A stretch of DNA of 64,000 nucleotides from an uncultured Prevotellaceae bacterium (lineage in GTDB: Bacteria > Bacteroidota > Bacteroidia > Bacteroidales > Bacteroidaceae). Shown piece after piece: positions 19,850 through 26,731 of this stretch (the stretch's first letter is position 1; each line of letters opens with the position of its first letter). A program made the position numbers and the translations under genes. The stretch is taken from contig ONJJ01000014.1 of NCBI GenBank assembly GCA_900318115.1, positions 1 to 64,000 of the forward strand, given 5' to 3'. A model generated the notes under the pieces. It did not search any database. It was not told the DNA's origin and saw only the letters and a list, made by a program, of their open reading frames with translations.

Positions 19850-20581
19850 ATGCTCCGAGTAATAGCCATAGACGACGAACCGCTGGCCTTGCGCCAGATA
19901 GCCGCATATATCAGCAAGGTGCCCTTCCTGCAGCAGGTCGCCCTCTGCCAGAGTGCTGTGGAAGCGCAGCACGTGCTGGACACCAATGAGGTGGACGCCA
20001 TCTTCTGCGACATCAACATGCCAGACCTCAGCGGGCTGGATTTCGTGCGATCGCTGCCCGCACCGCCGCTCGTGGTCTTCACCACCGCCTACAGCGAGTA
20101 CGCCATCGAGGGTTTCAAGGTCGAGGCCGTGGACTACCTCCTGAAGCCCTACACCATCCGCGAGTTCACCGAGACCGCCGAACGCCTGCGCTCCCGCCAG
20201 CAACTGTTGCAGAAGGCGCGCGGTGCAGAGCAGAGCGAGGACGCCGGCGATGTCCTCTGCGTCCGAGCAGACCGCATGGACATTGCGCTGCCCCTGAAGG
20301 CCGTGCGCTACATCCAGGGCATGGGAGAATACCTGCGCATATACCTCACCGACCGCCCCCGCCCCGTCATCACCCTGGCCACCATGAAGTCCATGGAGGA
20401 ACGCCTGCCGGCCGACAGATTCATGCGCATACACCGCTCCAACATCGTTGCCCTGGCTGCCATCCGCGAGGTGGGCAGAGGATACCTCGTGCTGACCGAC
20501 GGCACGCAACTCAGCGTGGGCGACAACTACCGCCACGCCCTCGATGCATGGGTGGCAGAACGGGGCATCGTCCACCATTAG
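19850..20581 (+). CDS. LytTR-family response regulator
   Basis: A DNA-binding response regulator, 243 residues. The receiver domain (1-120) contains the acidic pair in IAIDDEP, the phosphorylated aspartate in FCDINMPDLSG near residue 54, the threonine in VVFTTAYSEYAIEGF and the lysine in DYLLKPYTI. The C-terminal LytTR domain starts about residue 140 (VRADRMDIALPLKAVRYIQGMGEYLRIYL) and ends with the conserved FMRIHRSNIVAL and GRGYLVLTDG segments. It pairs with the kinase upstream. The downstream 5'-nucleotidase lies 35 bp away on the same strand and may be in the same transcript. Confidence 0.96.
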   Translation: MLRVIAIDDEPLALRQIAAYISKVPFLQQVALCQSAVEAQHVLDTNEVDAIFCDINMPDLSGLDFVRSLPAPPLVVFTTAYSEYAIEGFKVEAVDYLLKPYTIREFTETAERLRSRQQLLQKARGAEQSEDAGDVLCVRADRMDIALPLKAVRYIQGMGEYLRIYLTDRPRPVITLATMKSMEERLPADRFMRIHRSNIVALAAIREVGRGYLVLTDGTQLSVGDNYRHALDAWVAERGIVHH

Positions 20582-20616
20582 GCGGAATCTGTTCATCTCC
20601 GACTCAATACTTAATC

Positions 20617-22377
20617 ATGAAACTAACTAAATCTCAACTCCTCGCAGCCCTGGCTGCAATCGCCATGACCCTGAACCTCACCTCCTGCTCCACCCAGCCC
20701 ACCGAAAACCTGCACCTGCGCATCCTCCACACCAGCGATGTCCACGGCCACGTGCTCGACTCCCTGCCTCGGCTGGGGCAGTACGTGGCACAGTGCCGCG
20801 CGGAAATGCCCGGCGCAGTCATCCTCACCGATGGCGGCGACGTGCTCCAAGGTCACCCCGCAGCCTACTACTACAACTTCGTAGATACCCTCGCCCCGCA
20901 CATCGTAGCCCAGACCATGAACCGCATGGCCTACGGCGTAGCCGTGATAGGCAACCACGACATCGAGACCGGGCACCCCGTGTACGACCGGTGGGTCAGC
21001 CAATGCAACTTCCCCGTGCTCGGAGCCAACGTCGTCCGGGAGACGTCGGGCCAGCCCTACCTCACACCTTATTATATTATAGAGCGCCAGGGCGTGCGCA
21101 TAGCCTTCCTCGGACTGCTCACGCCCGCCATCCCCAACTGGGTGCCCCGCAACCTCTGGACGGGCATGCACTTCGACGACATGGTGGCCGCGGCCAAGCA
21201 CTGGGTCCCCATTATCCAGGAACGGGAACACCCCCACCTGATCGTGGGACTCTTCCACTCCGGCATCGACGAGGAAGGAGGCATACAGACCGACGACTAC
21301 TGCGAGAACGAAGCACGGATGGTGGCGCAGCAAGTGTCAGGACTCGACCTCGTACTCTACGGCCACGACCACCGACGCCACATGGAGCGAGTAGCCACGC
21401 CCGACGGCGACAGCATACTCTGCATCGGACCCACCAGCACCGGAGCCAACATCTGCCAGGTGGACATCCGGCTGCAACGGCGCGGCGAACGCATCCTCAG
21501 CGTCAGCACCGAAGGACGCATCCTGGACGCCGGCGAACTCCAGCAGGCGGGCACCTGCGAAGTCAACCCCGACGACTGGTTCCCCCGCGAGCGCGACGCC
21601 GTGGCAGCCTACATGAAGGAGGACGTGGGAGTGTTTGAGGCCGCCGTGCACGAGCGCGACGCCTTCTTCGGACCATCAGCCTTCATAGACCTCATCCACG
21701 ACCTACAGCTCGAAATCAGTCAGGGAGCTGAAATATCCTTCGCGGCACCCCTCTCCTTCGACGCCACCATCGCCGCGGGCATGACACACATCTCCGACAT
21801 GTTCGCCCTCTACAAGTACGAGAACCTCCTCTACACCATGCGCCTCACAGGCCGCGAGATACTCGGCTTCCTCGAGATGAGCTACGACCTCTGGACCGCC
21901 ACCATGCACTCGCCCGACGACCACATCCTCCTCCTCGACAGCGTGCTCGACGGCGGACGCCGCCTCGGCCTGAAGAACATGGCCTTCAACTTCGACTCCG
22001 CAGCAGGCATCTGCTACACCGTGGACGCCTCCAAGCCCGACGGGCAGAAGGTCACCATCCTCTCCATGGAGGACGGGCGCCCCTTCGACCTCGACCGCGA
22101 ATACCTCGTGGCCACCAACAGCTATCGCGGCAACGGAGGCGGCGAGCTCCTCACCCGCGGCGCCGGCATCCCCCTCGCCGAACTCCCGTCGCGAGTCGTC
22201 GCCAGCACGGACCACGACCTGCGCTACCACCTCATCCAACGCATCCGCCAGAAAGGCCGCATCCGTCCCCGCACCCGCCACAACTGGCGCTTCATCCCCG
22301 ACGACTGGGCCCCCGCAGCCCTCCAGCGCGACCGCGCCATCCTCTTCCCGTCGGAGGGCACCGCCTGGCAGCACTAA
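20617..22377 (+). CDS. Lipoprotein 5'-nucleotidase / 2',3'-cyclic phosphodiesterase family
   Basis: A surface or periplasmic nucleotide scavenger of 586 residues. The start at 20617 gives a lipoprotein signal peptide with lipobox LTSC near residue 24. The metallophosphatase domain shows LHTSDVHGH, DGGDVLQGHP, VIGNHDIETG, FHSGID and YGHDHRRH, all metal ligands. The C-terminal 5_nucleotid_C domain contains the substrate-stacking segment (FAAPLSFDATIAAG) and the TNSYRGNGGGELLT loop. It follows the two-component genes and could be a target gene of them, which is inference. Confidence 0.94.
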   Translation: MKLTKSQLLAALAAIAMTLNLTSCSTQPTENLHLRILHTSDVHGHVLDSLPRLGQYVAQCRAEMPGAVILTDGGDVLQGHPAAYYYNFVDTLAPHIVAQTMNRMAYGVAVIGNHDIETGHPVYDRWVSQCNFPVLGANVVRETSGQPYLTPYYIIERQGVRIAFLGLLTPAIPNWVPRNLWTGMHFDDMVAAAKHWVPIIQEREHPHLIVGLFHSGIDEEGGIQTDDYCENEARMVAQQVSGLDLVLYGHDHRRHMERVATPDGDSILCIGPTSTGANICQVDIRLQRRGERILSVSTEGRILDAGELQQAGTCEVNPDDWFPRERDAVAAYMKEDVGVFEAAVHERDAFFGPSAFIDLIHDLQLEISQGAEISFAAPLSFDATIAAGMTHISDMFALYKYENLLYTMRLTGREILGFLEMSYDLWTATMHSPDDHILLLDSVLDGGRRLGLKNMAFNFDSAAGICYTVDASKPDGQKVTILSMEDGRPFDLDREYLVATNSYRGNGGGELLTRGAGIPLAELPSRVVASTDHDLRYHLIQRIRQKGRIRPRTRHNWRFIPDDWAPAALQRDRAILFPSEGTAWQH

Positions 22378-22383
22378 GCCTCG

Positions 22384-22493
22384 CACGAATGCTGCGCACG
22401 AATCCCCAGCGCACGAATCCCCAGCGTACGAATCCCCAGCGTACGAATCCTCTGCACACGAATCCCCTGCACACGAATCCCCTGCGCACGAAA
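22384..22493 (+). repeat. 15-bp tandem repeat (core YACGAATCC)
   Basis: Eight CACGAAT/TACGAAT cores begin at 22384, 22397, 22412, 22427, 22442, 22457, 22472 and 22487, seven of them in a regular 15-bp phase. The array fills the space right after the nucleotidase stop codon. A 75-codon open frame across it is a by-product of the repeat length and is not annotated. Confidence 0.9.
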
Positions 22494-22568
22494 CCTCCTT
22501 CTTCCCCCTTTTTCCCGCCTCGCAGCAAAATTCCTTGCCCGAAAGCGCGGCGAATGAGAAATAATTTG

Positions 22569-22576
22569 TACCTTTG
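22569..22576 (+). promoter_or_regulatory. -7 box of the nucleotidyltransferase gene
   Basis: TACCTTTG, 36 bp upstream of the ATG at 22613. Confidence 0.55.
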
Positions 22577-22612
22577 CGGCGGAAAAACTATTCCTAAGCA
22601 TCCCACGGACCT

Positions 22613-22972
22613 ATGAAGAGTAATATCCTCGAACGCACCCGCGACCACATCACAGCCCTCTGCCGCAAGCACAGGGTTCGCCACCTCTATGCCTTCGGTT
22701 CCGTGCTCACTCCCCGCTTCAACGACCACAGCGACATCGATTTCCTCGTGGACTTCGACACCGCCGCCATCCCCGACTACCTCACCAACTACTTCGAGCT
22801 GAAGCACTCGCTCGAAGCAGCTCTCGGCCGCAGCGTGGACCTCGTGGAAGAACAAGCCATCCGCAACCCCATCTTCAAGCGAAATGTCGAACGCACAAAA
22901 ACTGTCGTCTATGGAGGAAAAAATGAAGTTGGCAAAGCTGAACGCCCTCTACGGCGCTTGGAGCGGGGATGA
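22613..22972 (+). CDS. MNT-type nucleotidyltransferase (toxin-antitoxin-related)
   Basis: A 119-residue minimal nucleotidyltransferase. The catalytic motif is LYAFGSVLTPRFNDHSDIDFLVDF, with the GS pair and the two aspartates of the hallmark GSx(n)DxD, and a third acidic site in GRSVDLVEEQAI. MNT proteins normally pair with a HEPN toxin, which they neutralise by AMP addition; no HEPN gene follows here. The last ~17 residues overlap another gene in a different frame and look unlike the family's usual end, so the C-terminus may be altered by a fused or shifted end. It marks the left border of the accessory island. Confidence 0.85.
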   Translation: MKSNILERTRDHITALCRKHRVRHLYAFGSVLTPRFNDHSDIDFLVDFDTAAIPDYLTNYFELKHSLEAALGRSVDLVEEQAIRNPIFKRNVERTKTVVYGGKNEVGKAERPLRRLERG

Positions 22973-23078
22973 CGGCGAACGCATTGAGGCTGCAGTCAAG
23001 GACGCCCGCAATGCAGACTACGAGCGCGAACTGATATCAATGGATGAACGAGACGATGGCAAAAAAGTACCTTCTTGA
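22923..23078 (+). CDS. Small antitoxin-like protein (VapB position)
   Basis: A 51-residue frame starting MKLAKLNALYGAWSGDDG, preceded by a good ribosome-binding site (GGAGG, 5 bp before the ATG) inside the 3' end of the nucleotidyltransferase gene. The short acidic sequence with a LYGAW...DARNADYERE pattern resembles antitoxins that precede PIN-domain toxins in Bacteroidales. Consistent with that, its 3' end overlaps the first codons of a PIN-toxin-like start that is truncated. Identity is inferred mainly from this context. Confidence 0.6.
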   Translation: MKLAKLNALYGAWSGDDGERIEAAVKDARNADYERELISMDERDDGKKVPS

Positions 23079-23091
23079 TGGGCTGAGATAG
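23056..23091 (+). pseudogene. Start of a PIN-domain (VapC) toxin, truncated after 11 codons
   Basis: A frame reading MAKKYLLDGLR then stop. Bacteroidales VapC-like toxins commonly begin MxKKYLLDTNI, with the D being the first catalytic aspartate. The overlap with the antitoxin-like frame (23 bp) is the usual vapBC arrangement. Everything after the first aspartate is missing, and the following DNA is a terminator-like hairpin, so a toxin body appears to have been deleted. Confidence 0.5.
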
Positions 23092-23108
23092 AGATAAAGG
23101 ACAAAGAA

Positions 23109-23143
23109 ATTCCCCGTCGCAGAGTGCTCTGCAGCGGGGATTC
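23109..23143 (+). terminator. Terminator-like hairpin
   Basis: ATTCCCCGTCGCAGAG pairs with CTCTGCAGCGGGGAT (one bulge) around a 2-nt tip, followed by TCTTAG. It closes the nucleotidyltransferase/antitoxin unit. Confidence 0.65.
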
Positions 23144-23253
23144 TTAGTATTACCTATTTGGCGGTGTTCGGGTGCATAGATAGTTATAAAATCGTTATCT
23201 GCTGCAAGAAAATGAAGAAAAAGTGCCTGAAAGTGAAGAATTATGGAGAATTA

Positions 23254-23285
23254 TTTGGATTGCAACTAAAATATAGTTACTTTTG
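23254..23285 (+). promoter_or_regulatory. Promoter of the solo hicB gene
   Basis: TTTG (23254-23257), 20-bp spacer, TACTTTTG (23278-23285), 26 bp upstream of the ATG. Confidence 0.75.
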
Positions 23286-23310
23286 TGGCACAATTAAGGA
23301 GGACAACGAC

Positions 23311-23655
23311 ATGAATACAATGACTTACAAGGGCTATCTTGGCTCGGTTGCCTTCAGCGAGAAGGACAACGTGTTTTTCGGAAAGATAGAGGGCATCAAC
23401 GGACTGGTGAACTTCGAAGGCCAGAGCGTGCAGGAACTGACCGAAGCCTTCCACGAGGCCGTGGATGACTATCTGGCCTACTGTGCGGACGAAGGCATAG
23501 AGCCCGACAAGAGCTACAGCGGTGTGCTGAACGTCCGTCTGACACCAGCCATCCACCGCCAAATTGCCATCCTCGCGCGCCAGGCCGGCGTGACGCTGAA
23601 TGCCTATATCAAGGAGGCACTGGAAGAGAAGGTCGAGGCCGAAGTGGCGATGTAG
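23311..23655 (+). CDS. HicB-family antitoxin (solo)
   Basis: A 114-residue protein. The N-terminal degraded-RNase-H fold is typical of HicB (YKGYLGSVAFSEKDNVFFGKIEGINGLVNFEGQSVQELTEAFHEAVDDYL). The C-terminal ribbon-helix-helix segment (LNVRLTPAIHRQIAILARQAGVTLNAYIKEAL) is DNA-binding. A strong ribosome-binding site (AAGGAGG) sits 9 bp before the ATG at 23311. No HicA toxin is found on either side, so it is an orphan, perhaps an anti-addiction or regulatory remnant. It is distinct from the complete hicAB pair at 28.1-28.8 kb. Confidence 0.88.
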   Translation: MNTMTYKGYLGSVAFSEKDNVFFGKIEGINGLVNFEGQSVQELTEAFHEAVDDYLAYCADEGIEPDKSYSGVLNVRLTPAIHRQIAILARQAGVTLNAYIKEALEEKVEAEVAM

Positions 23656-23664
23656 AGATTGACC

Positions 23665-23892
23665 ATGATGTACGACATCTTCGAGGCCCACGCCCAGCGG
23701 GAATCCTCAGACTTGCATATCGACCGCCACACCATCCCCATACTGAAAGACTACCTGAATGACGAACGCCTGTCGCTCACCCAGATAGCCGACCTGATGC
23801 ACTTCACCTCCCTCTCAAACTTCAGCCGCTACTGCACCAAGCATCTTGGCCAGTCGCCCAGTGAGTACCGCCAGAGCCTTCAGCCAAGATAA
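23665..23892 (+). CDS. AraC-type helix-turn-helix fragment
   Basis: Seventy-five residues that match only the C-terminal part of an AraC-family regulator: LSLTQIADLMHFTSLSNFSRYCTKHLGQSPSEYRQSL is the second helix-turn-helix with its conserved Y and R. Intact members need a further helix-turn-helix and an effector domain, absent here. The upstream DNA is occupied by hicB 10 bp away, so this is probably a truncated remnant, although a short HTH-only protein could still be expressed. Confidence 0.6.
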   Translation: MMYDIFEAHAQRESSDLHIDRHTIPILKDYLNDERLSLTQIADLMHFTSLSNFSRYCTKHLGQSPSEYRQSLQPR

Positions 23893-23901
23893 CTTACTCA
23901 T

Positions 23902-24141
23902 ATGTGCAAATATAAGGACACAAATCTGGGTATAAAGAAACTGGACTTCAGCGTGAAGCGCGGCTTTATGGCAGCCTTCCTGACCGATGGCCGTGAAATC
24001 ATCGTTCCAGTCTCCATGTTTCCTGACATCAAGCGTCTCAGCGTCAAGCAGCGTCAGGAATGGATGATTATGGACGACCTGTACTTCTCCTTCGAAGCCC
24101 TCAGCCGCATTTTCTCGGTGAAGGACTTGCTGAAAGTATAA
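23902..24141 (+). CDS. DUF2442 domain protein
   Basis: A 79-residue protein with the DUF2442 pattern: FMAAFLTDGREIIVPVSMFPDIKRLSVKQRQEWMI followed by a final EALSRIFSVKDLL. Members are small proteins often found in toxin-antitoxin or mobile contexts beside DUF4160 genes; no DUF4160 partner is present. Function is unknown. It starts 10 bp after the AraC fragment and is the last plus-strand gene before the convergent HNH gene. Confidence 0.85.
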   Translation: MCKYKDTNLGIKKLDFSVKRGFMAAFLTDGREIIVPVSMFPDIKRLSVKQRQEWMIMDDLYFSFEALSRIFSVKDLLKV

Positions 24142-24153
24142 AGTCATCAGTCC

Positions 24154-25251
24154 TTATTTATTCCCTTTTCTGCTATTGCATGCCCTGCAAAGTAGTTGCG
24201 CATTAGAGAGAACAGTTCTACCACCAATGCTCCATGCCTTTATGTGGTCTATAGTCAGCTCGTCAATGGTGAAGTGTTGATGACATTCGTCACACTCATA
24301 CATGCCATCTGCATTAGGCGTGAGTTTAGAAATCAGTTCTGCTTTGTCATCTTCTGTAAAACGCCTTTTTGGGTCAACGCGCAAGTTGCCAACTATCCCA
24401 AGTATCATTGCTTCAATATCCTCATCTTTGCTTTGGGATAGTTTGTAGCCTTCACTTTGCATAAAGGCGTTACATTCTTTGACAATGGCATCTTTGTTCA
24501 TTAGCCAGATGGCACGATCTTTAAGGTATTTTACCGATAGCATAAACTTCAGGTTAACACCTATCTTGGATTTATCACCAAATACATCACGAATGAAACT
24601 AATATAGGGCTTTAATTTTTTCACTTCCTCATTAAATGACTCGTCCTTGTGCTGCTGAACATAATCATCCAATTCGCTTCGTTTAGGAAAGACACCGCCA
24701 TTACGAACATAATAGATATATTCAAGCAAATGATATCTATTATCTCCTCTATCAACGCTTGCATTAGGCAAAACCTTACGTACGTTGGTGTCTTGTGCAA
24801 AGTAGTCGTTCAGCCCCTCTATATAATCGCCGTGGTATAATCCATTGAGTACTTCGAACTTAGAGAGAGGAACGCCTAATGTGTTGATGCGTTTGAATAT
24901 CTCGCGTTTTTTTTCCTCAGTTCCACTACAGATGATAGTTGTGAGTTCTGCCTCATCTACCTTTTGTTGTAAGTCACTATCATAGGCGTATGCCTTCCAC
25001 GTCTTGCCTTCATATAGCAGATTCCCTTGCTTGAATTTCTTGATAGCCTCTATGCGTTGTTTTCCATCCAGGACTTCCAATATTCCATCTTCGCGTTTCC
25101 AAAGATAAAATGCAGGCAAGGGTATCCCCTTGTAAATACTGTCAATAACCAACGCTTGTTTATCAGCATCATAAACAATGGCCCTCTGCAATTCGATATC
25201 ACTAATGATAATACCATTGACGACATTATCATATAATTCTTTAACTGTCAT
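24154..25251 (-). CDS. DUF262-HNH nuclease (GmrSD/BrxU-like organisation)
   Basis: A 365-residue protein with an N-terminal DUF262 domain (about 1-190). Its characteristic nucleotide-binding motif is EVLDGKQRIEAI near residue 62, after the IELQRAIVYD segment. The C-terminal HNH/zinc-finger nuclease (about 310-365) shows CDECHQHF, then TIDHIKAWSIGGRT with the metal-binding D-H, then NAQLLCRACNSRKG. DUF262-HNH proteins include restriction enzymes acting on modified DNA and other anti-phage nucleases. Here the ATG lies 3 bp after the stop codon of an adenine methylase, so the pair is co-translated and probably forms a restriction-modification-like system. The local DNA is A+T richer than the surrounding core genes. 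Confidence 0.88.
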   Translation of the reverse strand: MTVKELYDNVVNGIIISDIELQRAIVYDADKQALVIDSIYKGIPLPAFYLWKREDGILEVLDGKQRIEAIKKFKQGNLLYEGKTWKAYAYDSDLQQKVDEAELTTIICSGTEEKKREIFKRINTLGVPLSKFEVLNGLYHGDYIEGLNDYFAQDTNVRKVLPNASVDRGDNRYHLLEYIYYVRNGGVFPKRSELDDYVQQHKDESFNEEVKKLKPYISFIRDVFGDKSKIGVNLKFMLSVKYLKDRAIWLMNKDAIVKECNAFMQSEGYKLSQSKDEDIEAMILGIVGNLRVDPKRRFTEDDKAELISKLTPNADGMYECDECHQHFTIDELTIDHIKAWSIGGRTVLSNAQLLCRACNSRKGNK

Positions 25252-25254
25252 GGT

Positions 25255-26271
25255 TTAGTCCTCCTTTCTTCTTTTTATTACCATTCTGTCCCAAAGACGA
25301 CGGTAGTGCTTGTCGCCTTCTTTGAGATAGAACCGGATTCCTCCCTTTTCATAGGTGGCATCCTTTTCTACCAAATCTTTAATTGGTTTCCCCAATTGAA
25401 TACTTGACCCAATAATCTCAAATTGCTTGGGATTGTATTTCTGCATAAACGTAATAGGAACTCCCATCTCTCCATAATAGTCGTATGGTATGTCAGCTAC
25501 GGTAGGAACTTCTATAGCATCATAGTTTACGTATTTGGGATACTTTTCAGGATTCTCTTCATAGGACGCCGTTAGTATTAGCTCCTTAACCTTTGGGTCA
25601 ACCTGCATATTGGTGTACCACATACAGCTTCGTGGAGTGTTGTGCTGTTTGGGTAAGGTTGTACCATCAGGACGATTGAAACCGCTTAGATGATAATGAT
25701 AACCAATGCGTATGTTTCCTTCTTGGAAATGTTTGATGATGCTTTTCTCTGTAGGTGCCGTCTGGGGTCCAATAACCAGGAATTCCTTGCTGTTCTCTAT
25801 CAGCAAGTCGATGAACTCATCAAACTGGCTAAATGGCGGATTTGTGATGATGACATCGTAATAGCTGTAATCTATGTCCTGAAAGCGTACGCCCTCGTTC
25901 TTTTGTGGGTTGTAGCCACTTACGCTGATTGAGCGGAAGCCCCATTCCTCTGCCTGATTCAGCAGATAGTACACGAACTGGCATTTCACCTTGTCCATTC
26001 GTTTCTGTATCTTCTCTCGCGTCTTGGCTATATCAATGTTCTTGATGGTTCCTTCTGAGCCAAACAAGTCACGCCCCAACACATATCCCTCTTCTTTATA
26101 GACAATCTCCTCATTGTAGCTCTCATCCCAATCACACGGACACAGAATCCGCTTACCTCGCAACTGAGGGAGATACAGGCTCACTTCATCTGCGATGTCT
26201 TGGAACAAGGTGTAGTACTCGTCATCTTTCTTTTTCTTGCTGCCTTGCAGCCTGGATGTGCGTGCAACCAT
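25255..26271 (-). CDS. Adenine-specific DNA methyltransferase, EcoRI-methylase family
   Basis: A 338-residue protein with the catalytic motif DVIITNPPFSQFDEF near residue 140 and an N-terminal RTSRLQGSKKKKDDEYYTLFQDI segment seen in EcoRI_methylase-family proteins. The putative AdoMet site is RILCPCDWDES. It would make N6-methyladenine in a specific sequence, protecting host DNA. The partner HNH nuclease gene is directly downstream with a 3-bp gap, and no EcoRI-like endonuclease is present. Upstream lies an unusual structured leader (26272-26585). The target sequence cannot be predicted. Confidence 0.88.
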   Translation of the reverse strand: MVARTSRLQGSKKKKDDEYYTLFQDIADEVSLYLPQLRGKRILCPCDWDESYNEEIVYKEEGYVLGRDLFGSEGTIKNIDIAKTREKIQKRMDKVKCQFVYYLLNQAEEWGFRSISVSGYNPQKNEGVRFQDIDYSYYDVIITNPPFSQFDEFIDLLIENSKEFLVIGPQTAPTEKSIIKHFQEGNIRIGYHYHLSGFNRPDGTTLPKQHNTPRSCMWYTNMQVDPKVKELILTASYEENPEKYPKYVNYDAIEVPTVADIPYDYYGEMGVPITFMQKYNPKQFEIIGSSIQLGKPIKDLVEKDATYEKGGIRFYLKEGDKHYRRLWDRMVIKRRKED

Positions 26272-26585
26272 AGGGTTAGTTCATTTTTGGTTATACGTTC
26301 TGCTTTTCGATAAGAACGTACAGCTAACCCAAACACCCCATTGTTCTATGCGAACAAAAAACGTGGACAATCTTCCTCGTCCACGTCCTTGGGTGTTTGG
26401 CCTAACCCGTACCAACAGACAATTCAGATATCCACGTTAGTGGACACCTGCTTTCTTCCGTTGGTTCGTCTATCAGTGGCCAAACTTCAAGGACGTCCTT
26501 TGAATAAGCAAATGTTCTTATATTAAAATGAATAGGGCACCTCCGCTGAGTTTGCATAGGCATTATGGCCTAATTCGTGCCTTTT
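26272..26585 (-). promoter_or_regulatory. Highly structured leader of the methylase-nuclease operon
   Basis: About 310 bp without a gene, packed with inverted repeats. They are GGGTTAG/CTAACCC (26273-26279, 26324-26330) enclosing TACGTTCT/AGAACGTA (26294-26301, 26313-26320), and CCAAACACCC/GGGTGTTTGG (26329-26338, 26391-26400) enclosing TTGTTC/GAACAA and ACGTGGAC/GTCCACGT (26361-26368, 26379-26386). TCCAC/GTGGA (26431-26444), AAGGAC/GTCCTT (26489-26500) and GGCAC/GTGCC (26536-26581) enclosing TAGGC/GCCTA follow. A second CTAACCC at 26402-26408 competes with the first for GGGTTAG, which abuts the methylase ATG. A minus-strand -7 box at 26592 would transcribe it as a 5' leader. Confidence 0.7.
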
Positions 26586-26591
26586 CGGGGG

Positions 26592-26599
26592 CAAAGATA
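26592..26599 (-). promoter_or_regulatory. -7 box of the methylase operon
   Basis: Minus-strand TATCTTTG, about 320 bp upstream of the methylase start; implies a long untranslated leader. -33 element weak. Confidence 0.45.
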
Positions 26600-26661
26600 A
26601 CAACAATTTTTTATATGCCGTCATAAAAGTAGTAAAAAGTGGGAGTAATAGGGCAAAATTA

Positions 26662-26693
26662 TTTGCAGAATCAGAGAAATGTTTGTATTTTTG
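26662..26693 (+). promoter_or_regulatory. Promoter of the 430-residue unknown gene
   Basis: TTTG (26662-26665), 20-bp spacer, TATTTTTG (26686-26693), 38 bp upstream of the ATG. Confidence 0.75.
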
Positions 26694-26731
26694 TAGCGTT
26701 TTAAACATATAAACTGAAAATTATTACAATA

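Noticed and set aside
22389-22616. 75-codon frame over the 15-bp repeat (repeated RTNPQ peptides)
   Set aside because: A repeat of 15 bp stays open automatically. A -7 box for the next gene lies inside it and there is no ribosome-binding site.
26272-26585. Retron-type msr-msd RNA
   Set aside because: The nested hairpins resemble one, but no reverse transcriptase gene is present in the vicinity.
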